Positions 1 through 11,059 of a stretch of DNA of 64,000 bases are shown here, piece by piece. Location: assembly GCA_002633005.1 (NCBI GenBank), contig NMRA01000119.1, forward strand, positions 381,636 through 445,635, given 5' to 3'. The position numbers and the translations under genes were made by a program. This DNA comes from Phoronis australis (taxonomy: Eukaryota; Phoronida; Phoronidae). Under the pieces are notes generated by a model. The model was not told the DNA's origin. It did not search any database and was given only the letters and a program-made list of their open reading frames with translations. Within the stretch, counting starts at the first letter, position 1, and each line of letters starts with the position of its first letter.

Positions 1-50
1 AGAGGCTCATATGATTCACTGGAAACATGTCTACGGCAATTCTCTGGTTC
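1..50 (-). repeat. Head fragment of tRNA-derived SINE
   Basis: The reverse complement matches the head of the repeat at 15495-15600: the phrase CTTCCAGTGAATCATATGAG occurs there, and TTTCCAGTGAATCATATGAG occurs here. Related copies lie at 11060-11215 and around 12440. The rest of the copy is cut off by the window edge or lost. Confidence 0.55.
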
Positions 51-224
51 AGTGCATGGTAAATGGGTACACAACCCAACTTACTTAGCCACATAATTCC
101 AATGTCCAAGTCATCAGTTGGGTCACCCAACGCCTGCCCTATGTGACAGGATTGGTGGTCCTCATGTGTAAATTCCAACCGTCCTAAAAAGTAAAATACC
201 ATTGACAGTAATTATAAAAAATCT

Positions 225-300
225 ACGAGTTCCTAGACTTGAACCCATGATCTGACTCCAGGTTGCGAGTCAAGCATCCAAGTTGTTCTACCAAGAAGCA
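225..300 (-). repeat. tRNA-derived SINE fragment
   Basis: On the minus strand there is a B-box-like GGGTTCAAGTCTAGG (232-246), preceded by an A-box-like TTGGTAGAACAACTTGG (about 278-294). This order and spacing is that of a RNA polymerase III internal promoter. The arms do not close into a full cloverleaf, so I read it as a tRNA-derived SINE rather than a working tRNA gene. Confidence 0.5.
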
Positions 301-958
301 ATTTCTCATTGGCAAACAACTTAAAGAGGCTTTAAACGACTAGGACACACCCATAGCTAAAAATTAGCAACACAATGAACCAGTAAAAAAGGGGTAAGAA
401 AGTGCTGAGAGACAGGTAAAATCTGAATTGCAATGCTGTAGGTACCAGACTTCTAGAGTGGCAAATGAGTCCAGTCGACAGAACACAATATGAAAATTCC
501 ATGAGCCCTATATGCCCGCTTTTGTGTATTCAGAACTAACTTGTTAATTTGCTAAAATGCATGCCACATTATTTGTCGAATAAAACATTGACGCACAATT
601 TACGCAGATAGTTTTGTAATTCTTTGTTTGGCAGTTAGTCCTAAAATATTTCATAACCTCGAGGTAAAATTTTGTTTCAGTTCTGAAGATAAGATTAATT
701 TTGACTGACTGGTGATGTGCCTTTATTGCATTTTAAAATCTCATAATGAAGTCTATAAATAATTTAAAAGATGTGATTGTTGTAAAATGCAAAAATCTCC
801 CCGTCATTAGTTTCCGAACGTTTTGATTGGTTATTTAATGACCTTAAAGTTGTTCAGTGTGGCGTGCTTGTCAATGACCTTGAAATAATTCACAGTGGTC
901 AGCGATTCAACGACCTCAAAATATCTAACAAAAATGCTATGTAAAATTTTTTTTTCAG

Positions 959-3900
959 TTCTGAAGATGAAATCCAACAGTGGTTGACTGGTACACCTGA
1001 AATGCGGCGTAAAATTCGTCGTCGAAGTTTAGGACAAGCCTCGTCAAGTGAAGACGAATTTGAGAAAGAGATGAACAAAGAACTCAATGACACTCTGTCA
1101 AAAATAGAAACCAAAAGAAAAAGTGACACTGGATGTCCTAAAAGTAATGTATTGAACAAGTTCATTATTTTAGCAAATTAATTAGAATAGTTGTGTAATG
1201 GATCAATTCTAAAATAAGATCTGGTGGTGTTGGGCATTAAACCGAGTATTGGAATATGGTGTTCAGTAGTGAAATAGTTGAATATTATTGCATGTTAATA
1301 TAATAAGTTGCCTTTGTTGTTATTTATGATCAATTTTCTTAAATTACTTTTTAAGTATTATAAACCCTTAAAACTATATATTTTTAAAATCCTTGTTCCC
1401 AAAATCCTATTACGTTCACAAAAATAATTCCCAAATTATCTTAATCATGTGACTGTTTTTTTNNNNNNNNNNNNNNNNNNNNNNNNNNNNNNNNNNNNNN
1501 NNNNNNNNNNNNNNNNNNNNNNNNNNNNNNNNNNNNNNNNNNNNNNNNNNNNNNNNNNNNNNNNNNNNNNNNNNNNNNNNNNNNNNNNNNNNNNNNNNNN
1601 NNNNNNNNNNNNNNNNNNNNNNNNNNNNNNNNNNNNNNNNNNNNNNNNNNNNNNNNNNNNNNNNNNNNNNNNNNNNNNNNNNNNNNNNNNNNNNNNNNNN
1701 NNNNNNNNNNNNNNNNNNNNNNNNNNNNNNNNNNNNNNNNNNNNNNNNNNNNNNNNNNNNNNNNNNNNNNNNNNNNNNNNNNNNNNNNNNNNNNNNNNNN
1801 NNNNNNNNNNNNNNNNNNNNNNNNNNNNNNNNNNNNNNNNNNTACCACCTCATAGCCTTATTTTGTTTCTTGAGCTACCATTCAGAAATTCAGTTGCATT
1901 TGTGATTTGATTTCAGACATGATAGTCTCACCCTCTTCCTCTTCTGAGCAACCGGCAACAGACCAGCAGAAACAGTTCTACAGTAAAGAATATTTTGATT
2001 CGGATGAAGAAGGTAAGTTACTGTACTTTGAACATTTTTAATATTTGTTATTTATAGTTATTTTGTGTGTAGCGTAAAGATAGGTTATACCAAAGACATA
2101 ATAAAGAAATCAACAGTTTTTATTTGTGTCAATTTGTTTTTTTTTGAAATAGATGGTGTTAGCAGTGAATTATATAATACCACCCCTCTTGGTTTTGCCG
2201 TTACGGATCATTGTGTTTCTGCAATAGCAAAAACTGGTGGATGTAGAATGTTGCAATAGGGTAAATGCTTGCGTTAGTCAGAAACGAGCATTGCAGCTGT
2301 GTTTTTATATTTGAACTGACGCAATGCTTAGCATACAACTGACAAAACTCATTTATCAAAAAGTTGTAATAAGTTGAAGAACTTGTAGTACTTGTATGTG
2401 TTTCAGTTATGTTTTGTTGGTATTATGGCCATATTTCACTTAAGTTTTGGGGACGACGCCACAAAAAAGTTTACAGTGTTCAATAATTCAGAGTCACAAG
2501 TTAACTGAGTGAACATGAAGTTGTAGCATTGTTCCACACACTGTGGTGGTTCTTGGAATCAAGTTTATGGTTGAAATGGCAGATTTTGGAAAATTTCACT
2601 GTGTGGTATGTGCCATGAGTTACCTTGTTCATCAAATTTGTTGCAACTTGAACTGTGGTGGGTGTGGTAGTGTCAGATGATATTTGCGACCTTTTTCAAA
2701 ACGAAGCTTTCCAAGCAAATCAGGCAAGCTGGTTTTACCAGCATGGTCCATGAAGAAATAATCTGGTGAGGTCTTGCTGAGTTGGACCTCCGATATTGAA
2801 TTGCAGATTTTATTGTAGTGATGGTCACTGTGTTAAATTATAAGTAATTGTTTAAGGATTAGATCGCAGGCCAAATGTACATGGCTGTCCAAAATCAGGC
2901 TGTAGCTTGCGGACCCCTTTGCTACTTGATCTACCATGGTTAGTCACAATATAAACACGTACTTTGGCCAATTTTAACTCTCTAATTATTCTGTTTAGAT
3001 GATTCTAGTTCCAACCATCAGCACCAGGTGTTGACAAATGACGACCTGTTGTACGACCCCAACATGGATGACGAGGATCAGAAATGGGTGGATGAACAGA
3101 GGAGGAGCCACTTGCCAAAGTCTACCTCAAAGAGAGGCAAGAAACCCGTCCACAACAGCGATGGCGTACTGGACTGTCCTGCCTGTATGACCACACTGTG
3201 CTTAGTTTGCCAAAGGTAGGTTTGTGACTTTACGACCATCGTGTACTATGCAGAGGAAGGCCACTTTTGTGACCACCCTGTGTTTCTTCTCACGTAGTTC
3301 ACCACCACTCTAGACTCCATTTTCCTTCTTTCTTCACCCTTAGGATATCTATTGTCGCTTCTACTACAGTACAATCTCACCAATTTTGGACAAAAATAAT
3401 TTATATCAAAATTGCAATTTTTCATTTTTCAAGGGCTAATAACATTGTTGTGAGTCCACACTTTTTGAAACATGGTCTGGTGGTATCTATGTTACAAACT
3501 TTAAACATATAAAAAGGTTACTTTATTCTATATATCTTTCATGGGAAAAATCGAAAATCAAATATTACATTTCCGCCATATTGTGTCTCAAATTAGAAAG
3601 ATTTAGCGTAAAAGAGTGCAGACCAGTGTCAATGAAGGCTGAGATAGTTAAGCAATGAGTATCTGTAACACCAGTGACATAATTTTTACTACAAAAGAAA
3701 TCTTTCGCCATCTCATTTCTCATCTGAAGAATAGGTTTTAGAAATGATATTTCTTCTCTCCGCTTACTTTGTTCGCAACAGATTGTCTCTTAATTACAGG
3801 CATGAAATTTACAAAGAACAATACAGAGCCATGTTTGTCATGAACTGTAAGGTAAATTTCTCAGAACGTCTCAAATATCCCAAACAAGAGAATAAAAAAA

Positions 3901-4082
3901 GCGGGAAACGGAAAAGAAAGCACCAATCAGACGAGACGCAAATGGAAGCAGACAGTACATCAGCCGTAGACTGTGAGAAAGCCTATCACCCTGTGTGCTG
4001 TAGCGAATGTAACACAGAGGTGGGCGTGTATGACGAAGACGAGGTCTATCATTTCTTCAATGTTTTGGTCAGCTATGGATGA
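959..4082 (+). CDS. EAPP: E2F-associated phosphoprotein (EAPP), 5' partial
   Basis: Four coding exons are visible: 959-1143, 1917-2012, 2999-3215 and 3800-4082 (stop TGA). All have AG/GT borders and phases that join without a frame break, giving about 259 residues; human EAPP is 285, so an upstream first exon is missing. Recognition rests on the acidic SSEDE-type serine clusters of exon 1, the YFDSDEE motif, NDDLLYDPNMDD and WVDEQRR, and above all the cysteine-rich end: CPACMTTLCLVCQR, then YRAMFVMNC, then YHPVCCSECNTEVGVYDEDEV and HFFNVL. The paired CxxC motifs suggest zinc binding (inference). In mammals EAPP is a nuclear phosphoprotein that binds activating E2F factors and modulates E2F-dependent transcription. 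The intron between the first two visible exons contains a 380-base assembly gap, so an extra exon there cannot be excluded. Confidence 0.93.
1463..1842. other. Assembly gap (380 N) in EAPP intron
   Basis: A run of unknown bases lies between the exons at 959-1143 and 1917-2012. Open frames crossing it are artefacts. Confidence 0.98.
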
Positions 4083-4706
4083 TACATGCTGTCTTGATCT
4101 AAATAGAAATTGTTCGGAAATAACCAAACAAGAATGTCAAAGTTCTGCATAGTTGCATATGCTTGGTAAAAATTACAAAGGAATTTTGTTGAAAATTGTT
4201 GAGAAAGTTCCTCATCAAAAGCAGAGGATAGACAACAACTATGCATAAACTATTGATCAGCCGAGACAGCAGCGGTCGATGGACATTGGTACACTAACAG
4301 CAAGGGCTGTTCTGATATTGAAGTGAAATATCACAAATGTAGTGCTTAATTGGAGCAGAGGACTGTGCATTGTGCTGGTTTCAGTAAGTTGTAACAGTTG
4401 CCAATGCCAACGTCTCTTGGAAATTACCAAAGTCAAGTTTATCCACCAATAACAATTTTGGTCATGTTCAAGAGCAATGTTTTTACATTTTAACTCTTTG
4501 TACGATTGTACAATCCCGAGGAATGTAAAAACGACAGAATCTGGATTGGTTGTTAGACTGTTTGTATTAATGTTTTTAACAAGTTACTTCTATATTCATG
4601 TCATTTATGACAGAAATCTCTGCCTTGCCAAGTGAGTTAATACACGCCTGTATGATAAACTTGATGAGATACCTGTGAATGTCAGTCTTGGCAGGTTTTA
4701 TTTTGT

Positions 4707-4712
4707 AATAAA
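4707..4712 (+). terminator. EAPP polyadenylation signal AATAAA
   Basis: A canonical AATAAA lies about 625 bases after the EAPP stop and about 150 bases before the next ORF. It is the best candidate for the 3' end of the EAPP transcript. Confidence 0.5.
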
Positions 4713-4864
4713 AAATGCTGAATCACTTAAATTGGCTTTAATTTTCATATTTATATCATCAAAGACTTGTTGCACAACCTTGTAAGCTTGAGCAGGACAG
4801 GATAAAAGGAATCGGACTAAATACCATTTCCCTGTCACGACTACTAATTCTGTTAACAGCAAAG

Positions 4865-5173
4865 ATGACAGATATGAAATACATGGGCTCCAAAATTCTA
4901 ATCACAGAATGGTTTAGCCACCGTACCAACTTTCCCGTTCGTTCTCCAACATTCTCGGCCGTGAGGGAGGACTACTCTGTCGATGAATTTGGCTTCCGCC
5001 CAGCTGTCGTGACGTGGAAGTCAATTTGTCTGTCAGAAATACTTTTGGCTTGTACTATAGTAGTTTGTCTTGTTCTTATCATGGGTCGGAAAGAAAAGCT
5101 CATTCAGTATAATGCTCACTTCCTGAGGCATAAACTAAGGTTGACAAAGTCATTTGTGACCAAGTGTGGATGA
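4865..5173 (+). CDS. Small putative single-pass membrane protein, 102 aa
   Basis: I do not recognise the family. The ORF starts at ATG 4865 and encodes 102 residues. A hydrophobic stretch of about 20 residues (near 57-73, SEILLACTIVVCLVLIM) is followed by a strongly basic tail (GRKEKLIQ, then HFLRHKLRLTK), which would favour a single membrane span with a cytosolic C-terminus. An acceptor-like CTGTTAACAG sits just before the start, so this could be the last exon of a spliced gene. An AATAAA at 5206-5211, only 33 bases after the stop, supports a real 3' end. It lies 780 bp downstream of EAPP on the same strand and convergent to BCS1L. A chance ORF or an alternative EAPP 3' exon remains possible. 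Confidence 0.45.
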   Translation: MTDMKYMGSKILITEWFSHRTNFPVRSPTFSAVREDYSVDEFGFRPAVVTWKSICLSEILLACTIVVCLVLIMGRKEKLIQYNAHFLRHKLRLTKSFVTKCG

Positions 5174-5205
5174 AATGTACCTGTCAGTCTGTGCGAACAC
5201 TTAGT

Positions 5206-5211
5206 AATAAA
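5206..5211 (+). terminator. Polyadenylation signal AATAAA after small ORF
   Basis: A canonical hexamer 33 bases after the stop of the 102-aa ORF. From here to the BCS1L stop at 5876 I see no other gene. Confidence 0.4.
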
Positions 5212-5875
5212 CAGACATTGCATTTAGATGACTTGAACAAAAATAGGCTAGATTTCATGCTATTGCTATTTTGAAGAATCCCCACAGTAGTTCAGGTCAC
5301 AATGCTGTTCAGAAACTTTAAGCCTCCATACCTCACTGGAAACTTAAGTGAAAGTGGTTCATGCTGCCAAGTTACAAGAATTTCCAGTGATGAAGGAATA
5401 ATGCTCTTCTAAGTTAAATTCCAGAAGAATTCACAATAAAAATTAACTTTGTGCGGCAACCTAAGTTTGGCCCCAAGCCACCTAGTATGAGGTGGAAGTA
5501 TCTCCATATACAACCAGGTGGCATTAGTAATCATTGTTCACCAAATAATATCTCAATGCTGTGGTTCTTCAAAGAATCACTTGTTTTAACGAAGGTCATA
5601 CGCCTAGTTGGCAGCTACAACCATTGTACTGTAAGCTTTTTACCAACACACAGTACATTCGATTGGTTTATGAAGCTTGTTGCCATGTCAACGACGAGTG
5701 TTACGCTGAGTGTAATATTTCGATCATCGTGAAATAACAATGCCATGTTTACATTCATGAGCGGATAACCATCATAGCTGGGTCCAGGCAAAAGACATAT
5801 TGTAAAACTGCTGCTTCATGCGTATGGACCTATATGCCGATTTCCTGCAGACGAAAACTCCAAACCAACTCCGCT

Positions 5876-8800
5876 TCACATGTTCCAAATTTCTGTGCAG
5901 TTATCCAAAGCCTCTTGACTACTCTCTTTGTGCATCATGAAGTACCCTTGGACAAGCGCTGCACTGACTGGTTCACCATGTGCCACCACTTTTTTCGCAA
6001 ACGCCTTGGCCCTGCCAACGTTGTCGGGGTAGAACCTGAGGTACATTTGTTCCAGCTGATAGGGGGAGCAGTAGTCTATAAGTTCCTTGTAATCCACACG
6101 CCCTGGTCGAATGAGTGCTTTGTCTAGCCTGAAGAGAAAATCTGGTTTACTATCGTGCTTTAAAGCCATATCCAGCAACAAGGACAAGGTGTAAAACTNG
6201 CGTGACAATAAGGGACCCTGCGCGTGCGTATTACTGGAATTATGGGAAGTTACTGACAGAAACCCGTTTACCAATATGAAAAGGAATTCTTTAAAATTGT
6301 AGGAGAAATTACACATTAAGTTTTTGATGACCTTTCCATTAATTGACCTCTTCCGGTGCATTATGAGCCCCGATGAGGGAGTAATTGTTAACTCGATTAA
6401 AAGTGTGGTTAATGCTAATAATCACAGATGTTTTACTTTAATCACTTCAGAATACAAGATGAATGAAGTGGTCAAACTTTCAGAAGAAAAATGCACCTAA
6501 TGACCCCAAGGGTGCACCAAATGACCTGAAAATTTTGAATTCATACTCAATCGCACTTATTAAACAGATACGTAATTCTGAAGTCTCTAGCTCAAAATTT
6601 TAGTTTGCACCCAATGACCTTTGACCTATTTTTTCTGGTTGGTTAGGCCTATTGCGAAGTAAAGTAGGGTATTTAATTGGCATGTTGTCTTACACCAGTG
6701 TGCTGAAATTGAAATGAATTCCTTGAAAAACGTAAGAGATATAACATTATGAACGTTACATGACCTTTGCACTAATTGACCTTATCCGGTGCATTTTAAG
6801 CATCTTTAGGAGAATTATTGCAAAGCCCATGGAAAATGTGTTTAACGCTAAGAATCACAGTTGTCTAACGGTTTACATATCAGAATACTTGCTGATTGAA
6901 AAGGTCAAATTTTAAGAAGAAAAATGCACCTAATGACCCCATGTTTGCACTAAATGACCTGAAACTTTGGATTCCGATTTGGTTTACCTGTGGCAATCAG
7001 GCCTGTCAATTTAAAATGTCTAGCTCAAAATTTTAGTTTGCACAAAATGACCTTTGACCTATTTCACCTGATTGGATGACCCGATTACTTAGAAAAGTAA
7101 TTATCCAAAATTAAAATTTTGTGCTCTTCAAATTGTCACCTGTGTGAGTTACACAAGATTCGAAATCAGAGAGGAATATTCCTCTCCAAAATCGAGGGAC
7201 TGAGGGCCATGCATACATTCAATGTAACAAATCGGATATTATGGTTCTTGATGGGTGGTCTTACGCTACAGCTGTGATGTAACGCGCCTAAAACTTTAGT
7301 CTCACTTGTACATTCAGCAGATTTTGTAAGGAGTTTTCAAATTTTGCCCCAGCTTTTGAGGGTTGCCGAGGATTATTTGGCATTATTTTGTTTCAGAAAC
7401 CTAGATGGGAAAGCCGTTCTTAATATCCGTTAATAGGCCAAAACCAGGTTTGGTATCCTTTTAAGATACAAATCTGTAGTTGAACCATAATGTTATTTTT
7501 AAATACAACTGAGAAAGAATTTACTTCCAGAAGACCTTCACCTACCTATCAATGTAATTGGTTGTCATAAAGACAATGAAAGAATTTACTCCCAGAAGAC
7601 CTTCACCTACCTATCAATGTAATTGGTTGTCATAAAGACCTTCACCTACCTATCAATGTAATTGGTTGTCATAAAGACAATGAAAGAATTTACTTCCAGA
7701 AGACCTTCACCTACCTATCAATGTAATTGGTTGTCATAAACACAATTCTGGCTTCGGTAGAAGCCACGCCATCTAAAGCATTCAGAAGTCCACTAAATGT
7801 TAGGCGACCCATACCTTGGTACATAGTTGGGTCTGAAAATAAAGCAAATGTTACAATTCTTCCTGTTATGAATGATTCGTGTACTGTTAACTAGAAATAG
7901 TATGGTTGCACGTAACCTCAAAAGTATTTTACGCCAACCAGGATGCGAAATTTAGGACTATGTTACAATACGTTCACAGAAATAATGGTCTCAAACTCAT
8001 TTCGCTGCACTTTTATGAAGACAGGAGAATGGGAGCAACAAAATGGAGACTGGTCATGTGGAACCATATACTAGTGACCTCTAGAGAATGAAGAGGCAAT
8101 TTCACTTTTGTTTAAAATGAATCAAATCTAATCACATACACTGTAAAAGAGCCTTTTCATGTAATAATAAGTTCCTCGATGCCACTTCTTCCAAAGAAGT
8201 ACCTCCTGGTACAGCCAGGTGGAGTCACCTGTCTTAAGTGATTGGCTCCAATGCTTCTTATAAGTCTCCCACCACACAAAACAAAACACACAACTTGAAA
8301 ACTAACACTTCAATAAAAATTTAGTTGTAGAAAAACACACACACACCTCAATTAGCTAAGTTCAGGGAGCGCGACCTACAACACACAGCCATGTATTAGG
8401 TTTAAATCTGCATTTTGCACAGTTTAGCCGGCTAAAAGGTGAAAATCAAATTGGGCCTTTCACTTTCATAAAACTGGTATCGTAATATTAGTTACAGTGA
8501 TAGGATTCCACTTCCATTACTAGGAGTTGGTAACGAAAATGGAATCCTATCACAGTAAGGAATATCATGTGACAGATTTTTTGAGAGTAAAAGACCTAGA
8601 CTTTCATTTTTAGCCAGCTAAACAGGACGAAATTTAGCTTCAACTAAGAAACCGAACATAATCCACTGAGAGGAAACCATTTAACCCTACACTAAGCACA
8701 AACACAGAATTCATTGGTTATCATCCGGAGGCTGTTTACTCACTTTCTTGTTCAAGATCACGACTGACAAATGCTGCATCAACATCCTCCAGAAGTATTA

Positions 8801-10479
8801 TCGTCTGCTCTGGAGCCACGCTCAGCAGGTGATTCAGTCGGTCGTCTGACAGTCCTCGTTCACTCAGATTGAGAATGCATATACTGTAATCCAGCTCACC
8901 TGTGAATCAATGACTGGATAATGAAAAGCAATAAAACCAATAACAAAAGAGAAAAAAATTACAATTTTTAATGCCAAATTCCACATTGGGTTTTAAAAAT
9001 AGTCACTTTGTGCTTGTGTACATATGGTGGTCACAACTTGATTATTTATACCACTCCAGTTCACCTTAACAACCACGGTGTTTTAATTAGGAAACCTAAA
9101 ATCAACATGCCTATTTTATAGCTGAACCCAACATATGGTTTGTAAAGAAAATTTCTTTAAAATTTGAGGGTGGGTGCTTAGCTGAACAGGGGTATTTTCG
9201 TAAAATCTCTGACAGCATTTAATTCATACAAAAAATATTTTCTAAATTAACCTTTTTAAATTTCCAAGGGCATCTAACAATGTAGTGAGTACAGAAAATA
9301 TTTCTAAGTGTTGACAGATGGTAACTGTGTTACAGAACTTTTTTTTAAAAATAATTGCAGGCAGTCTGATACACGTTGTACCAGACGTGCAAAGGCCTCA
9401 CATGTGGGCCCATTGCACTGATCACCTGGAAATATTTTTATGCTTTATTGATATATGGTTAAAACCGAGCTGAGGAGCTAGAAACTTGGCTCAAGGGTTT
9501 AGCAGTGTGACCTGGTGGGACTTGAACCCACGACCTCGAGTAAAGAAAGCAGGCACTTATCAACCAGGCCACACTGCCTCCTCTGTGTTACAGAACTTGA
9601 AACTGGTGCAAACATCAATTTGGAATGTTTAACATTGACAGAAAAATTTTCATGTGTTGATCATATTATGTACCAAAATGGTGAGATGTTACTGTACCCT
9701 AAATAAGTACAGCATTAATAAATTCACACTTGTGTACGTTCATTACCGGCTAGAGCAGTGATAAAGCTGCTTTTTCCACAACCAGGAGGTCCGTGTAATA
9801 AATAACCACGCCTGTATGGTATTCCCCTGTCCGTATACCACGAAGGATTTGCTATGAACTCCCTAACATCCCTGAGAATTTTCTGCTCAATCCCGTCATC
9901 TAGTATGACAGACGAAATAGGGCGTTTCTTTCGTGGATATCCGAACTGTCTCCACTCAGCACCCATTGCTGTGTACATAACCGTTTTTCCCTCCTGCTTC
10001 TGCAAAGCGATTTTTCTTGCCTCATTTAAAATCTCAAAGTAGAGTTCTCGGTTCCGTCCAAAAGCCGTTAACTGCACGGTTTCCCAGGGAGCACCAGTTG
10101 TCATGTCTATCATTTTATTTTCTCGAGTTCGCTCGACTCTAATGAATGTATTCCTATACTTGAAGAAGTGGCTGCCAGGACTGGGAACAAAGTCAAACTG
10201 TGTGCTGATTTTTCCCGTCTCATTCTGGTTAAATGTGGTTTCCACGCTCAAATGTTGAGTCCGCGTGCCATGTTCACTGATCCATTGTAGCAACCATTGG
10301 TAGCTTTTGTCCTTACTTGGGACTTCCAGCGTCATCATGTAATGTCGTCGAAACAAGATGGAACTAATCTGTAGGCCTTTACGTGACAAGGCAGCAATGG
10401 CACCGACCCCAAACAGACCGAATCCTGCCCCAAAATATGGGTTATCTTTGAGTGAAGCTATTAAGTCAGTCAATGTCAT
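5876..10479 (-). CDS. BCS1L: Mitochondrial chaperone BCS1 (AAA ATPase)
   Basis: The coding exons on the minus strand are 10479-9747, 8899-8744, 7832-7715 and 6128-5876 (stop TGA 5878-5876): 1260 nt, 419 residues, exactly the human BCS1L length. BCS1 sits in the inner mitochondrial membrane and inserts the folded Rieske iron-sulfur protein into respiratory complex III. The N-terminus has the short membrane segment and the import region of the BCS1 N-domain (ending near residue 190). The AAA module shows Walker A GPPGCGKS (230-237), Walker B IILLEDVD (278-285), the [15 protein letters not shown] block, and LIRPGRVD (341-348). The start ATG at 10479 gives the standard N-terminus [20 protein letters not shown]. 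An acceptor-like TTTTCAG lies about 30 bases upstream, suggesting a spliced 5' UTR. Odd points: the exon 3 donor region is repeated in tandem, and intron 3 carries a duplicated block and a single N at 6199. Confidence 0.96.
6615..6627 (-). promoter_or_regulatory. DR1-type nuclear receptor motif, copy 1
   Basis: The minus strand reads AGGTCAAAGGTCA, two AGGTCA half sites spaced by one base: the consensus bound by HNF4 and RXR heterodimers. It lies inside BCS1L intron 3. Binding is not shown by sequence alone. Confidence 0.35.
7048..7060 (-). promoter_or_regulatory. DR1-type nuclear receptor motif, copy 2
   Basis: The same 13-base AGGTCAAAGGTCA is kept unchanged in the second copy of the duplicated block, while much of the surrounding sequence has drifted. 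Confidence 0.35.
7535..7740 (-). repeat. Fourfold tandem repeat covering BCS1L exon 3 donor site
   Basis: The sequence spanning the last 25 coding bases of exon 3 and its donor (minus strand GATAG^GTAGGTGAAGG) occurs four times. Donor-equivalent exon ends lie at 7715 (the real exon), 7650, 7611 and 7546, spaced 65, 39 and 65 bases. Three copies lie within the intron and carry an exonic tail plus a full donor but no acceptor of their own. Confidence 0.85.
8423..8622. repeat. Foldback MITE, TTTAGC-GGCTAAA family
   Basis: About 200 bp forming an imperfect palindrome. The left arm starts TTTAGCCGGCTAAAA and runs to CAGTGATAGGATTCC. The right arm mirrors it, from GGAATCCTATCACAGTAAGG to TTTTTAGCCAGCTAAA. 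It lies in BCS1L intron 2. Related sequence is found at 38340-38455 and 57454-57760, with a weaker match at 54660-54840. Confidence 0.7.
9501..9580 (-). repeat. tRNA-derived SINE
   Basis: The minus strand has an A-box-like TGGCCTGGTTGATAAGTGCC, then a T-arm GTGGG-TTCAAGT-CCCAC with a perfect B box GGTTCAAGTCC (9518-9528). The ends GCAGTGTGGCCTGG and CCAGGTCACACTGC pair, but their register does not fit a normal 7-bp acceptor stem next to the T-arm. I therefore call it a tRNA-derived repeat. It lies in BCS1L intron 1. Confidence 0.65.
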
Positions 10480-11059
10480 TTTGATAGTAGACCGGTGTAT
10501 GCAATTTTCTGAAAATAAAGAATAATATCATTCACAGGTTCAAGCTTTTCGTAACATCAAAATTTTGAAAAATGCTCAGCACATCAGAAATTGTTTGTAC
10601 CTTAGCTAACAGTACTAGCTCATCATAGTTATAATTAACTGAGAACTTATGTTTTTGTAGTGCTGAACAATAACTGGGCCCAAGGTATACACTCATTAAA
10701 CAACTGAAGCTAAGAGCTTGGGTGTGACAAAATTTAAGTGTCCAACCTTAATGGGGAATTTGTTGGCCTGTGTACTAGTAAGTCATGCAAGGCTATAACT
10801 GTCTGAGTTACACATTTGCAACAGCAGTGGGTGTGCTCCAGTCAATCTATGGTATTAACGTCTAGTGGTGGTTTATGTCACATCCAGGTAGTTTTAGAAT
10901 CCCTGTGGAGCACCAGTTCAGAGTTAGGGAGTTTCCACCGAGAAGTCTGAGTGTTCAGATGTGTTATTGCTACTAGTAGGAATAGTCACTGTGTACATAA
11001 GAGTATTTCTGTATATTCTAGCTTGCATGCAGACTAGGTTGTAGATTTCTGAGTTGACT

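Larger units (their letters stand above)
1..958. other. Sequence upstream of first visible EAPP exon
   Basis: No convincing coding exon is seen here. The first coding exon of EAPP, which in vertebrates encodes roughly the first 25-30 residues, should lie in this stretch or before the window, but I cannot find its acidic Asp/Tyr-rich start. The stretch holds a SINE-like fragment (1-50), a tRNA-derived repeat (225-300), a decayed copy of an EAPP splice junction (661-712) and three imperfect repeats around an AATGACCTT core (831-930). Confidence 0.6.
6225..7090. repeat. Imperfect tandem duplication in BCS1L intron 3
   Basis: Two diverged copies of a block of about 430 bp follow each other, roughly 6225-6655 and 6690-7090. 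Shared landmarks occur in the same order in both: GAATTC near the start, a TCCGGTGCATT segment (6353/6786), GAAAAATGCACCTAATGACC (6485/6921), TAGCTCAAAATTTTAGTTTG and TGACCTTTGACCTATTT (6615/7048). The copies are clearly diverged, so this is not a simple assembly duplicate, although an N lies just upstream at 6199. Confidence 0.75.

Noticed and set aside
1416-1910. Long frames through the N run at 1463-1842
   Set aside because: Open only because unknown bases give no stops.
5876-6361. Extending BCS1L exon 4 upstream to a methionine at 6361
   Set aside because: The upstream part shows no BCS1 similarity, crosses the N at 6199, and a good acceptor at 6129-6131 gives the exact family length.
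7535-7740. CRISPR-like array (regular repeats in BCS1L)
   Set aside because: Eukaryotic context, only four copies, unequal spacing, and the repeat includes the neighbouring exon end; a tandem duplication.
9501-9580. Functional tRNA gene on the minus strand
   Set aside because: The A and B boxes are good, but the acceptor arm register does not match the T-arm and there is no consistent anticodon stem; a tRNA-derived SINE fits better.
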